This document shows, one piece after another, positions 1 to 7,585 of a DNA stretch of 64,000 nt (its first letter is position 1; every line of letters begins with the position of its first letter). Origin of the DNA: Microcaldota archaeon (GTDB lineage: Archaea > Micrarchaeota > Micrarchaeia > Micrarchaeales > Micrarchaeaceae); contig JAGWHO010000001.1 in assembly GCA_028866715.1 (NCBI GenBank), positions 62,001-126,000 on the forward strand. The letters are read 5' to 3'. Under the pieces are notes generated by a model. It was not told where the DNA came from. It saw only the letters and a program-made list of their open reading frames with translations, and did no database searches. The translations under genes and the position numbers were made by a program.

Positions 1-188
1 CTGTCGTAAATCACTTTGGCGCCCATCGACCTGGCAATTTGCGCGGTCCTGTCCTTCGAGTGGCCATCTATGATTATTATCTCGTGGGGATAGCCGCTTA
101 TTATCGGCTTTATGCCGTTGATGAGCGCGCGGATGTTCTTCTCCTCGTTGAGCGTCGGGATCACTATGCTCAGGTATGGCATTTTCAT
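1..188 (-). CDS. GT2 family glycosyltransferase, N-terminal part
   Basis: About 62 residues of the N-terminus are visible before the window edge, starting with MKMPYLSIVIPTLNEEKNI. The motif IVIPTLNEEKNI followed by EIIIIDGHSKDRTAQIA is the nucleotide-sugar binding start of the GT-A fold in family 2 glycosyltransferases, with the first aspartate in IIDGHS. Members of this family add sugars to dolichyl phosphate, lipids or proteins at the inner face of the membrane. The start ATG at 188 lies 5 bases after the stop of the upstream surface protein gene, so the two are probably co-transcribed. The acceptor cannot be told from this fragment. Confidence 0.88.
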   Translation of the reverse strand, partial: MKMPYLSIVIPTLNEEKNIRALINGIKPIISGYPHEIIIIDGHSKDRTAQIARSMGAKVIYD

Positions 189-193
189 CTAAT

Positions 194-1045
194 CTACTGC
201 TTGTGTTCCTCATGATGGTGCTCGTGATGATGCGCGTGCCTGCGCTTCCTGAGAACCGAGAGCGCGATGAGGATTATGAGCGCGATTATTACCGCTATGA
301 TTAGGATCCCGAACCAGTTGACCGAAGAGCCTGGCTGGGCCCCTCCGCTTGCAGCGCCGAACCTTATGGTCGTTATCCCTAGAGTCGCGTAATGTATGCC
401 GTTTTGCACATATGAAGCTGACACTGCCACAGGGAACGATGAGCTCGTGTACTTGGGGCTTGTTACGTTGAACGAGATATACGTGTGCGTGTAAGGCCCT
501 ATCGTTATGTTTCTTACTGGAGACGATATGGTGAAGGTTGGCGGGCTCTCTGCTGCTACTGTCATGCTTATGCTGTTCGTTGCGATGTTTGCTATGCTCA
601 CGTTAAGAAGCGTGCTTGTAGCGTTGATGTTCAGTATGTTTAGAAGGCTCTGGGCCCTCTGGCCTATGTTGATAAGGCACGGATATATCGTAACGAATGT
701 ATCGGTTCCCTGCGAGTATCTGGTTACGAAGTATTCCGCGTATGATCCCGGAACCGTGTAATTCGATGTGAATATCTTCTCGGCATAGGAGCTGCCTGGC
801 CCTGCTATCGGTATGGATATTGTGGCGTTTGGCGTGCTTGCGCCCTGCAGCACTGGAACTATGAGCAGATTGGTCGCCGTGCCGTTGCCGAGGTTGGTTA
901 TGTTGAATGGTATGTAGTTGTTTGTCTGGTTGACCAGGTAATTGGGCGCGCACGAGCCCCTAAGCGTGACTGTAGACGCCATGGCTGTTGACGAGGCAAG
1001 AACCGCCAGAACCGCGGTTAGCGCCAATATCTTGTAAAGCATCAA
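194..1045 (-). CDS. Secreted surface protein with C-terminal membrane anchor and His-rich tail
   Basis: The 283-residue protein has a signal peptide (about residues 1-23, ending ASSTAMAS). Its beta-rich extracellular region carries several N-x-S/T sites and motifs such as NITNLGNGTATNL, typical of CARDB-like or S-layer-associated domains. One transmembrane helix follows (about 245-265), then a basic, very His-rich cytoplasmic tail (RKRRHAHHHEHHHEEHKQ). The tail could bind metal, but that is a guess. It precedes a GT2 glycosyltransferase by 5 bases in an apparent operon, so it may be glycosylated or belong to an envelope cluster that continues outside the window. No enzyme motif was seen. Confidence 0.75.
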   Translation of the reverse strand: MMLYKILALTAVLAVLASSTAMASTVTLRGSCAPNYLVNQTNNYIPFNITNLGNGTATNLLIVPVLQGASTPNATISIPIAGPGSSYAEKIFTSNYTVPGSYAEYFVTRYSQGTDTFVTIYPCLINIGQRAQSLLNILNINATSTLLNVSIANIATNSISMTVAAESPPTFTISSPVRNITIGPYTHTYISFNVTSPKYTSSSFPVAVSASYVQNGIHYATLGITTIRFGAASGGAQPGSSVNWFGILIIAVIIALIILIALSVLRKRRHAHHHEHHHEEHKQ

Positions 1046-1093
1046 ACCCCCTGTCTATACTCTCATCGGCAAGCTTAATAAGTTGCCTTTTAT

Positions 1094-1130
1094 GCAGGGG
1101 AAGGGATTCGAACTCTCGAACCCCTAAGGG
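1094..1130 (-). pseudogene. tRNA-Leu 3' fragment, candidate attachment site
   Basis: Read on the minus strand, this is the variable arm, T arm and 3' acceptor strand of a tRNA-Leu, almost identical to the intact gene at 3020-3104. No matching 5' half with an acceptor strand and D arm was found in the following 300 bases. One T-stem base pair is broken. It therefore looks like a leftover tRNA end from integration rather than a working gene. An unrecognised intron-split tRNA is a weaker alternative. Confidence 0.6.
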
Positions 1131-1460
1131 TTTGGGGGTCTAGCCCAGCAGTTTTCACGCCTATATTCCTAGCCATGTTTCACACCAAAAACAACATAAA
1201 ATCCTAAGCCCAAGCAGGTTCATCTGAACCATGAATAATAGCCAAGCAGGGCATATAAGCAGCTAGCGTTCAGATTTCCAGCAAATTCGAACCCACTATT
1301 TGCCTAGCTTTTGACTCAGCCATTTATACAATTTATTTTTGCGGGGGGGTCAAAATCAGCCTTAACGCCGCCCATGTCCTACAAAGTAGCAGCAGCTGTA
1401 GCCCGCCGTGCGACGCCCGAAGGTGTCTTAAAGGCGGGCGGAGGCTGCGAGGCGTGAGAG

Positions 1461-1605
1461 TCTCTACACGTCTCTCTACATGGACGGCTCTTATATTGAT
1501 GTGCAGTAGTGTAGAGAGAAAAAGGTCTTTTACAAGGGTTTCCCTCGAAACATTTCTCTACATGGATCTGACTAGGTGCGTAGAGAAAGATGAACCGTGT
1601 AGAGA
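1461..1605. repeat. Iteron-like array of an 8-base motif
   Basis: The motif TCTCTACA, or its complement TGTAGAGA, occurs at 1461-1468, 1473-1480, 1510-1517, 1555-1562, 1579-1586 (one mismatch) and 1598-1605. The first, second and fourth copies are in one direction and the others are inverted. The copies at 1473 and 1555 extend to a shared 12-mer, tctctacatgga. The rest of the gene-free stretch 1131-1618 holds a GC-rich inverted repeat (gcccgcc at 1401-1407 with ggcgggc at 1433-1439). Such clusters serve as replication iterons or as operator arrays for an element-encoded DNA-binding protein; here either role is inferred. Confidence 0.55.
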
Positions 1606-1618
1606 AGTAGATAGTTGC

Positions 1619-1870
1619 TTACTCGTGATGCTCAAATGAGGTGAAGACTACCTCGTGCCCCTCCTCGTTTACCCTATATGTAACGACCAGATGGCCAACG
1701 TGGAACCTGCGTATGCCATGAAGCGGGGCGCGCATCGGCTTGCCTATGTTCGGGGTTTCAAGAACCAGTGCTATCTTCTTCATGACCTGCTCGTAAGTTG
1801 CCCTGTCGCGCTTCTTCCTGTACACGAGTTCCTCCTGCATCTTGTCGCTGAATGCAGGTTTGTAGGCCAT
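1619..1870 (-). CDS. RelE/ParE-family toxin
   Basis: The protein is 83 residues, the usual size of the family. It has an N-terminal helix rich in charged residues (FSDKMQEELVYRKKRDRATYEQVMKKI), a central PMRAPLHGIRRFHVGHLVVTYRV stretch typical of RelE beta strands, and the C-terminal FTSFEHHE that resembles the conserved end of archaeal RelE proteins. RelE toxins cut mRNA in the ribosome A site and ParE toxins block gyrase; sequence alone does not decide between them. The start lies 4 bases after the stop of the partner gene upstream (1875-2096), the usual antitoxin-first order. It sits within a tRNA-integrated element. Confidence 0.82.
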   Translation of the reverse strand: MAYKPAFSDKMQEELVYRKKRDRATYEQVMKKIALVLETPNIGKPMRAPLHGIRRFHVGHLVVTYRVNEEGHEVVFTSFEHHE

Positions 1871-1874
1871 GGCA

Positions 1875-2096
1875 TCAGCCTATCGCTCTATCAAAATCAG
1901 CCAAGCTCTTATAGTGGTGAACCTTCATCCTGCCGGAATCTATTGCCTTCCACTCCTTCGCTATCCTGCTTATCATCTTTCGGTCAGGCTCGGCCTCGTC
2001 CATGCGCTCGATGACTATGCTGAGCATCTTCGCTATCCTGTCAAGCTTGGCGTTTAGCTGCCTGTTTATGGTCTGCTGCGTCTGTATGCCGCCCAT
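1875..2096 (-). CDS. Probable antitoxin partner of the RelE-like toxin
   Basis: This small, strongly charged, helical protein starts MGGIQTQQTINRQLNAKLDRIAKML when the ATG at 2096 is used. That start is preferred because a TATA-like ggtttaaaat on the minus strand (around 2127-2136) would place transcription initiation almost at this codon. The gene ends 4 bases before the toxin gene, so the two are surely co-transcribed. The C-terminal part (MKVHHYKSLADFDRAIG) resembles the toxin-wrapping tail seen in many RelB-like antitoxins. No standard DNA-binding motif is obvious. The assignment rests mainly on context. Confidence 0.7.
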   Translation of the reverse strand: MGGIQTQQTINRQLNAKLDRIAKMLSIVIERMDEAEPDRKMISRIAKEWKAIDSGRMKVHHYKSLADFDRAIG

Positions 2097-2155
2097 ATAA
2101 ATCAACAATAATATTACACAGTTCAGGATTTTAAACCTTTCCGGTAGGAACCCGG

Positions 2156-2920
2156 CTAATTGCCAGAGATGCGCGCTTTGAGGCTTACTGCCTGATTCAG
2201 CCCGAAGGTGTTGTCTATCTCTTTATACAACTCTTCTTTCTTGGTGCTTATGTAGGTCATCGTAGTACTTGGATCGCTGTGTCTAGCGAACCTGCTTGTT
2301 AGTACCAAATTGCCATTTGTCTGCTTGGCAAAGGCTGTTATGGCATAGTGCCTAGGGCTATGCGTTGTCAGTCTATGAAGTCTTCTAACGCCCCTGTCTT
2401 GGCTTGATTCATCTGAGGTGTCGTACAATTCGTCCAAGCCGGCCCTCCGCACGTATTCCATGAATATGCGCCTTACGTAGTTCTGCTCCAAGTAAGGTTC
2501 AGGCCTCTTGGTTCTCAGCTTTTCGGCGTAGAACAGGTATCCCTGCGCCTCTTCAATCTTCGCTTTGTGCTTCGAGATGAAGGCTATGGTCTCCTTGAAC
2601 AGAGGCATAGGTATCAATAACGGGCCCATAACTTGAGCCTTCTCGGTCTTCACGGTTAATCCCCTTGTTTCTAGGTCTATTGCACTGATATTGACTCTGA
2701 CCGCTTCTCCTATTCTAAGCCCGAGTTGCGCCTGGTACTTGAATAACAGGCGGAACTTGTCAGAGTCTATCACGTGCAGGAACCTTTGAAGCTGTATATC
2801 AGAAAACGCCTTTGAGAGCGAGCCATATTTCGGCGTCTTCCTCTTTCCCGCAAACCTCTTGGTTTGCGTATTGTGCAATACGGATTGCAACTGCTGTAAT
2901 TGGTGCCATGAAACGTTCAT
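2156..2920 (-). CDS. Tyrosine recombinase / integrase
   Basis: The catalytic set of the tyrosine recombinase family is complete when numbered from the ATG at 2920: Arg69 in LGLRIGEAVRV, Lys94 in VKTEKA, His187-x-x-Arg190 in THSPRHYAI, His214 in RFARHSDPS and the nucleophile Tyr223 in TMTYIS. The N-terminal arm-binding part is short, so the protein (about 254 residues) is smaller than typical phage integrases and closer to XerA-like enzymes. It lies about 100 bases from the 3' end of the tRNA-Leu gene and runs the same way, so it is the likely integrase for the element occupying that tRNA. It appears intact. Confidence 0.9.
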   Translation of the reverse strand: MNVSWHQLQQLQSVLHNTQTKRFAGKRKTPKYGSLSKAFSDIQLQRFLHVIDSDKFRLLFKYQAQLGLRIGEAVRVNISAIDLETRGLTVKTEKAQVMGPLLIPMPLFKETIAFISKHKAKIEEAQGYLFYAEKLRTKRPEPYLEQNYVRRIFMEYVRRAGLDELYDTSDESSQDRGVRRLHRLTTHSPRHYAITAFAKQTNGNLVLTSRFARHSDPSTTMTYISTKKEELYKEIDNTFGLNQAVSLKARISGN

Positions 2921-3019
2921 GGACACATGCTTGAGGTTATCGGAAAACCTATTGAAATCTTCCTTCCTTGATTTCCGTTTCGGATTTTCGAACCCTTGCT
3001 TGTCGCCGCAAACTGGATT

Positions 3020-3104
3020 TGCAGGGAGAGAGATTCGAACTCTCGAACCCCTAAGGGAACGGACCCTAAATCCGCCGCATTTGGCCAGGCTTTGCTATCC
3101 CTGC
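3020..3104 (-). tRNA. tRNA-Leu (anticodon UAG)
   Basis: The minus strand folds into a complete class II tRNA. It has acceptor GCAGGGA paired with TCCCTGC, a leucine-type D arm (GCAAAGCCTGGCCAAATGC), anticodon stem GCGGA/TCCGT with loop TTTAGGG (anticodon TAG), a long variable arm, and T arm GAGAG-TTCGAAT-CTCTC. The discriminator base is A and no CCA is encoded. Its 3' half is duplicated at 1094-1130, marking it as an integration target. Confidence 0.93.
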
Positions 3105-3146
3105 ATTTAGGTATTTTCTTATGGCAGCAATAAAAATAGATATGTA

Positions 3147-3629
3147 CTACATCAGCCCAAGCCGTGATAGGGACTGCTTGAATGCCTGATGCGAGTTTAT
3201 GAACTGCCTCACGCTCTCGTGCATGGTGTAGCTTACCTCGACAGCGCTCCTGCCGCTCTCGGTCGTGAGGGCCGCGATCCGGACGCGCTCTGCCTTCATT
3301 ACGCTCTCCGCCTGCGCCCCGTTGAGCCTGCTGAGCGTGCCGTATAGGTTCTTCACCATGACAATCGCAGCAGCCTCGTGCTGATAGACAGAGAGGTGCA
3401 CGGCATAGCCGCTCATATCGATGCCTATGTTCCCATGGAGAGTGGTTGGGACAGACGCTACCTCAAAATCCGTGGCTGCGACAACCGCATGCTCCGGGGT
3501 CTGCACGAGGAATTCGAAGAACTTCATGTATGCAGGTTTGCTGCCTCTTGCCATTGACGCCAATTCCCTGAAGGCCTCTTCCCTGCCCTCAGATGCAGGG
3601 CCGCCCCTGATGCCGATGCTCTTGTGCAT
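3147..3629 (-). CDS. Conserved-looking soluble protein of unknown function
   Basis: The 160-residue soluble protein was not recognised. It has no signal peptide or membrane segment and a balanced composition, with a repeated mixed alpha/beta pattern (VPTTLHGNIGIDMSGYAVHLSVYQHEAAAIVMVKNLYG). A TATA-like stretch on the minus strand (tatatatttaaagg, about 3645-3658) lies about 25 bases ahead of the start, so the message is probably leaderless and the ATG at 3629 is well supported. It stands alone between tRNA-Leu and a degraded ORF. Coding-like codon use and the promoter argue that it is real. Confidence 0.65.
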   Translation of the reverse strand: MHKSIGIRGGPASEGREEAFRELASMARGSKPAYMKFFEFLVQTPEHAVVAATDFEVASVPTTLHGNIGIDMSGYAVHLSVYQHEAAAIVMVKNLYGTLSRLNGAQAESVMKAERVRIAALTTESGRSAVEVSYTMHESVRQFINSHQAFKQSLSRLGLM

Positions 3630-3695
3630 GCATATATTGCTGCCCCTTTAAATATATATGCCTGCCGGGTGCGGCAATATGCACGGGAATTCCTG

Positions 3696-3955
3696 TTATT
3701 TTGTGCTGGAGCGGCGCCACCCCTCCCTGCGCTCCGCGACCTGCCTCACGGATATGCCAGCCGCGTTCTCAAGCTCCAATAATGCACCCGATCGCTTTCC
3801 ACATCCTTGGAGAGCGCCAGCGCAAGGCCAACAATGAGACTCTTTGCAACGTGGAAATCGAGGTCCTGCGCCACCGGCGAGTATGTGCGCTCGTAGTTGT
3901 ATCCGTTCTGTTTGCCTGCTGTTTTCGCAAGCCGCCTGCCCATCGTGCCCCACAT
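3696..3955 (-). pseudogene. Small gene apparently broken by a frameshift
   Basis: From the ATG at 3955 one frame reads MWGTMGRRLAKTAGKQNG and on to a convincing helix (AKSLIVGLALALSKDVESDR), then degenerates to a stop at 3746. An overlapping frame supplies a plausible C-terminus, LLELENAAGISVRQVAERRE, ending at 3696. Joining them near 3787 would give a protein of about 87 residues. A TATA box (3970-3980 read on the minus strand) is placed for a near-leaderless start. This may be a recent frameshift, a sequencing error, or two chance ORFs. Function is unknown. Confidence 0.4.
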
Positions 3956-3970
3956 TATATCGCTAACTGC

Positions 3971-3979
3971 TTATAAATA
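3971..3979. promoter_or_regulatory. TATA box between serS and the divergent small gene
   Basis: The sequence ttataaata reads as an archaeal TATA box in both directions. On the plus strand it lies about 45 bases before the serS start. On the minus strand it lies about 20 bases before the ATG at 3955. No other promoter-like element was seen in the divergent gap. Confidence 0.5.
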
Positions 3980-4022
3980 CCTTATTGTATCAATAATCTT
4001 GACGGCAAACTGATCTGGTTTC

Positions 4023-5327
4023 ATGTTAACGACAAGGTACATCAGGGACCATCTTGACGAGATAAAGGACTCTCTGCAAAGGAGGAAGAGCCCCTATCCG
4101 ATAGACAGGCTCGAGAGCATTGACAATGAGTGGAGGGATGTCCAGACGCGACTGCAGGCCCTGCAGGCCGATAGGAACAGGAAGAGCCTTGAGATAGCCA
4201 AGCATGCGAAATCCGGCTCAGCCGAAGGCCTTGGGGACCTTGCGGCCCAGGCGACAGCGATAAAGGCAGAGATAGGCAAGCTTGAGGAGGCGAACCTCAG
4301 GCTCGAAAAAGAGATAGAGGCGCTCATATGGAACGTGCCCAACGCGCTCGACAAGAGCGTGCCGTACGGCGCGAGCGATGCGGATAACGTTGAGCTTAAG
4401 AAGTGGGGCGCTGTCGAGAGGAAGAAAGTTGCAGGACATGAAGAGACGCTTATAGGCATGGGCCTGCTCGATGTTGAACAGGCGGCAAAGGTTGCCGGCG
4501 CAAGATTCTATTATTTGAAAGGCGACTTGGCGCTGCTCGAGCAGGCGCTGATTAGGTTCGGGATAGACGAGCTTGTCGCAAAGGGATACACTCTTATTGC
4601 CCCGCCTATGATGCTCAAGCGAGAGTATTACAGGGGAGTGGCTCCGCTAGGCATATTCGAAGAGGACCTCTACAAAGTGGCGGACCCGAAAGAGGCGGGC
4701 AGCAGGGAGGGGCTCGAGAAGATGGAAGAGGATTTATTTCTAATATCGACAGCTGAGCATCCGCTTGCCGCGATGCATGCGGGTCAGACGTTCAAGGGAA
4801 GCGACCTTCCGAAAAGGTATGTAGCGATAAGCTCGTCATTTAGAAGAGAGGCAGGCTCGCACGGGAAATACTCGAAGGGCATATTCAGGGTGCACCATTT
4901 CTACAAGGTGGAGCAGTTCATATTCTGCAGGCCTGAGGATTCCTGGAAATATTTCGATGAGCTTCAAGCCAATACCGAGGCGATCTGGCAGAAGCTCGGG
5001 ATGCCGTACAGGGTCATGGCGCTGTGCACGGCGGATACAGGAGCGCAGTCCGCAAAGACCAACGACATTGAGGTTTACATGAAGGCCCAGGACACGTACA
5101 GGGAATTGGCGTCATGCAGCAACTGCCTCGAGTGGCAGAGCGTCAGGCTTGACATAAAGTACGACGAGAAAGGTTCAAGGAACTACGTGCACACGCTCAA
5201 CTCCACAGTCATTCCTACAGAAAGGGCACTTGTGGCCATAACCGAGAACTATCTCAACGACGGCGGCACGATTACAGTGCCGGAAGCGCTTGTCCCTTAC
5301 ATGAACGGCAAGAGGCAGATAGGCTGA
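4023..5327 (+). CDS. serS: Seryl-tRNA synthetase
   Basis: This 434-residue class II synthetase attaches serine to tRNA-Ser. The first 110 residues form the long antiparallel coiled coil that holds the tRNA's long variable arm (IRDHLDEIKDSLQRR through EEANLRLEKEIEALIWNVPN). The catalytic core follows, with motif 2 around SSSFRREAGSHGKYSKGIFRVHHF and motif 3 in LNSTVIPTERALVAI. It is the common bacterial/archaeal type, not the rare methanogen SerRS. The start is the ATG at 4023, and the next gene (prf1) begins within about 35 bases of its stop, suggesting a shared translation operon. Confidence 0.97.
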   Translation: MLTTRYIRDHLDEIKDSLQRRKSPYPIDRLESIDNEWRDVQTRLQALQADRNRKSLEIAKHAKSGSAEGLGDLAAQATAIKAEIGKLEEANLRLEKEIEALIWNVPNALDKSVPYGASDADNVELKKWGAVERKKVAGHEETLIGMGLLDVEQAAKVAGARFYYLKGDLALLEQALIRFGIDELVAKGYTLIAPPMMLKREYYRGVAPLGIFEEDLYKVADPKEAGSREGLEKMEEDLFLISTAEHPLAAMHAGQTFKGSDLPKRYVAISSSFRREAGSHGKYSKGIFRVHHFYKVEQFIFCRPEDSWKYFDELQANTEAIWQKLGMPYRVMALCTADTGAQSAKTNDIEVYMKAQDTYRELASCSNCLEWQSVRLDIKYDEKGSRNYVHTLNSTVIPTERALVAITENYLNDGGTITVPEALVPYMNGKRQIG

Positions 5328-5360
5328 GACGTGTTTTGGAAACTCACCGCAGTGGTTAGT

Positions 5361-6560
5361 ATGAAGAACGAGTATGACATTAAGAAGGAATTGAAGAGGC
5401 TCAAGTCGATAAGAGGCTCTGGAACAGAACTTATCAGCATATACGTGCCCCCGAACTTCCAGATCTCGGAAGAGATGAACAAGCTAAGGGAGGAGCACGG
5501 CCAGGCAGGCAACATAAAGTCCAAGACCACTAAGCAAAATGTCCAGGGGGCTTTGGACAAGCTCATGCAGTACCTCAAGCTTTACAAGGAGGTGCCGAAG
5601 AACGGGCTTGTCGCGTTTGCCGGAAATATCTCAAACATACAGGCAAAGCCGGACATACAATTATTCTCGATAGAGCCGCCGCAGCCCCTAAAGTCAAACA
5701 TATACAGATGCGACTCCACGTTCTTGCTTGAGCCGCTTGAGGCGATGCTCGAGGCAAAGGACATGTACATACTTGTAGTCATGGACGGCCGCGATGCCAC
5801 CATCGCGGTGCTCAAGGGCACATATAGAAGCGTAGAGAAGAAGATACGGTCATTCGCGAACTCGAAGACCAGCAAGGGAGGCCAGTCTGCAGCAAGGTAT
5901 GAGAGGGCGATAGAGGAGAGCATAGACGACTATTACAAGATGGTTGGAGACGCGGTCAACGACGTGTTCATCAAATATGGCAACAAGATCAGCGGTCTTG
6001 TTGTAGGCGGCCCAGGACCCACAAAGGAGAACTTCCTAAGGGCCAAGCACATCAACTACCAGATAAAGGTTGTAGGATCATTCGATACAGGATACACTGA
6101 CGAGCACAACGGCATAGACGAGCTGCTTGAGAAGGCAAAGGACGTGCTGTCTGAACAGGCCTCGATAAAGGAGAGGAAGACCATGGAGCGCTTCATGGAC
6201 GAAGTTTCAAGAAACGGATTTGCCATCTCAGGGTTCGAAAAGGTAAGAAATGAACTGAAGAATGACAACGTGACAAGGCTCATAATAAGCGAGGACATAT
6301 CCCTGACGGAAGTAAGGTACAGGTGCACTGCCGACGGGATCGAATTCACTGCGGTAGAGCAGGGCAATGCCAGGAAGACAAAGCATGAGTGCGGCGCGAA
6401 GCTCGAGGTCCTTAGCGAAAAGGATCCGGTAGACGACCTGATGGAAATTGCGGACAAGAAGAATATAGAGATCGTATTCATATCGGCAAACAGCCAGTAC
6501 GGCAACCAGCTGCTTCTGGGCTTCCAGGGCATCGCTGCGATGCTAAGGTACAGGAGGTAA
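5361..6560 (+). CDS. prf1: Peptide chain release factor aRF1
   Basis: This is the archaeal/eukaryotic-type release factor that reads all three stop codons and triggers peptide release. Numbered from the ATG at 5361, the NIKS stop-recognition motif is at residues 51-54 (AGNIKSKT) and the catalytic GGQ at 173-175 (SKGGQSAARYER). The C-terminal domain ends FQGIAAMLRYRR. A longer frame starts with GTG at 5331, but the ATG start gives MKNEYDIKKELKRLK, which matches the family N-terminus better. Its last 19 codons are echoed by a diverged copy at 7451-7507, implying an insertion or duplication at its 3' end. Confidence 0.97.
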   Translation: MKNEYDIKKELKRLKSIRGSGTELISIYVPPNFQISEEMNKLREEHGQAGNIKSKTTKQNVQGALDKLMQYLKLYKEVPKNGLVAFAGNISNIQAKPDIQLFSIEPPQPLKSNIYRCDSTFLLEPLEAMLEAKDMYILVVMDGRDATIAVLKGTYRSVEKKIRSFANSKTSKGGQSAARYERAIEESIDDYYKMVGDAVNDVFIKYGNKISGLVVGGPGPTKENFLRAKHINYQIKVVGSFDTGYTDEHNGIDELLEKAKDVLSEQASIKERKTMERFMDEVSRNGFAISGFEKVRNELKNDNVTRLIISEDISLTEVRYRCTADGIEFTAVEQGNARKTKHECGAKLEVLSEKDPVDDLMEIADKKNIEIVFISANSQYGNQLLLGFQGIAAMLRYRR

Positions 6561-6571
6561 GGCGCACTAGA

Positions 6572-6799
6572 TCAGATATATGCTATATTTTTCTTTCCTT
6601 CTCTCATCTGTTTCGCCCTTTTCAGAATCGGGGCGTAAATCGTGTCAATAAGCGTCTTCTGCTTTCTGCTCCACTCCTCGTTGCTGGCCGATTTGAGATA
6701 TGCGGTGTAGAAATCGATGAACCTAAGGTTATCCTCGTGGTTTCTCTTCCTTGCCTCTTCCAGTTCCTTCAGGAACTTGCTGCGCTTCAAGCTGCACAC
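6572..6799 (-). CDS. Small charged helical protein, unknown
   Basis: This 75-residue protein is almost entirely helical and charged (KFLKELEEARKRNHEDNLRFIDFYTAYLKSASNEEW). It begins 54 bases after the stop of the nucleotidyltransferase gene upstream on the same strand, so the two may form a pair. It could be an antitoxin or accessory subunit, but it has no motif that says so. It sits in an accessory patch flanked by prf1 and a decayed prf1 3' copy. Confidence 0.55.
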   Translation of the reverse strand: MCSLKRSKFLKELEEARKRNHEDNLRFIDFYTAYLKSASNEEWSRKQKTLIDTIYAPILKRAKQMREGKKNIAYI

Positions 6800-6853
6800 C
6801 TTACTTTATGCCTAATTCCCTTCTGGCCAGATTAATATCAACACCCAACATTT

Positions 6854-7402
6854 TTATATCTGAGTATAGAGCTGCATGGCGATATGGGGCTCGAATACGT
6901 TATACAGGTGCCTTGCGTCGTCATAGTCCTTTTCACTTCCAAGGAAGAGCTTGAACGCTATCTGCGTTTCTATCTTTGCTATGTTTATGTCGGCCTTTCC
7001 TAATCTTAACTTTATCTTTGAACGCAATGCAACCCTGCCCTGCTCGGTTTTTGGCAGCTTTATCTCGAAATTCGGCACGAACCCTCCTTTCTCTGCTATC
7101 CTCAGTGACAGCCCCTCCTGCAGCATCTCGTACGCCATATCTTCCCCTTCAGAAGTTATCGTATAATATCCAGCAGCATCAAGCTTCTTATAGAATTTAG
7201 AGAAAGATTTCCTATCCCTCACGTCTATGAATATGTCTATGTCCTCGGTTGTCCTTGACCTGCCGAAGAGTATTGCGACGTACCCGCTTATAATCACGTA
7301 ATCAAAATCAATCATGCCGACAAATTCTATGGCTGCCTTGTCGAGCACATTGAGCACCTTGCCAGGAACGCGGATAACGCCGTCTTCCACATAAAGCTCC
7401 AT
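6854..7402 (-). CDS. Nucleotidyltransferase-fold protein (AbiEii / DUF6036-like)
   Basis: The 182-residue protein has the nucleotidyltransferase signature at residues 40-60: a glycine-containing helix (GYVAILFGRSR) followed by TTEDIDIFID, where Asp54 and Asp56 are the expected metal ligands. The C-terminal ETQIAFKLFLGSEKDYDDARHL resembles the conserved segment of AbiEii and related proteins that often act as toxins or tRNA-modifying nucleotidyltransferases in toxin-antitoxin or phage-defence pairs. A 75-residue partner follows. The active site looks intact; the substrate is unknown. Confidence 0.75.
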   Translation of the reverse strand: MELYVEDGVIRVPGKVLNVLDKAAIEFVGMIDFDYVIISGYVAILFGRSRTTEDIDIFIDVRDRKSFSKFYKKLDAAGYYTITSEGEDMAYEMLQEGLSLRIAEKGGFVPNFEIKLPKTEQGRVALRSKIKLRLGKADINIAKIETQIAFKLFLGSEKDYDDARHLYNVFEPHIAMQLYTQI

Positions 7403-7450
7403 AGGATCGCCCCTATAGATAGTAGCTGCGGCAAGATTGATAAGCCTTTA

Positions 7451-7507
7451 TACCAGAGTCTGATGAGCTTCCATGGCATTGCGGCCATGCTGAGGCACAG
7501 GAGATGA
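7451..7507 (+). pseudogene. Decayed duplicate of the prf1 3' end
   Basis: The 18 codons plus stop read YQSLMSFHGIAAMLRHRR and align without gaps to the last residues of aRF1 at 6504-6560 (NQLLLGFQGIAAMLRYRR). Over the last 41 bases 33 are identical, and most differences are silent or conservative. No upstream coding frame continues, so only the 3' tip is present. It lies about 950 bases downstream of the real gene in the same direction. It is best explained as the displaced or duplicated 3' end left by an insertion into prf1. Confidence 0.75.
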
Positions 7508-7585
7508 GTGACGTTGCTTATGGGGCTCGGTGGCCCGCTATTCCCTACTTCGGCTACGGATCGCTCGTAATCTTCATTTTTTAAT

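Larger units (their letters stand above)
1094..3104. mobile_element. Small tRNA-Leu-integrated element carrying a toxin-antitoxin pair
   Basis: The segment between an intact tRNA-Leu gene (3020-3104) and a degenerate copy of that tRNA's 3' end (1094-1130) contains a tyrosine integrase, an antitoxin, a RelE-like toxin and an iteron-like repeat array. The two tRNA 3' ends match at 34 of 37 positions, including a 26-base identical core (1105-1130 and 3032-3057). This is the expected layout of an archaeal integrative element or its remnant: attachment site in the tRNA 3' half, integrase next to it. The three mismatches suggest an old insertion or an imperfect attachment site. The boundaries are inferred. 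Confidence 0.6.

Noticed and set aside
1461-1605. CRISPR array
   Set aside because: The repeated unit is only 8-12 bases, occurs in both orientations and has irregular spacing, and no cas genes are present.
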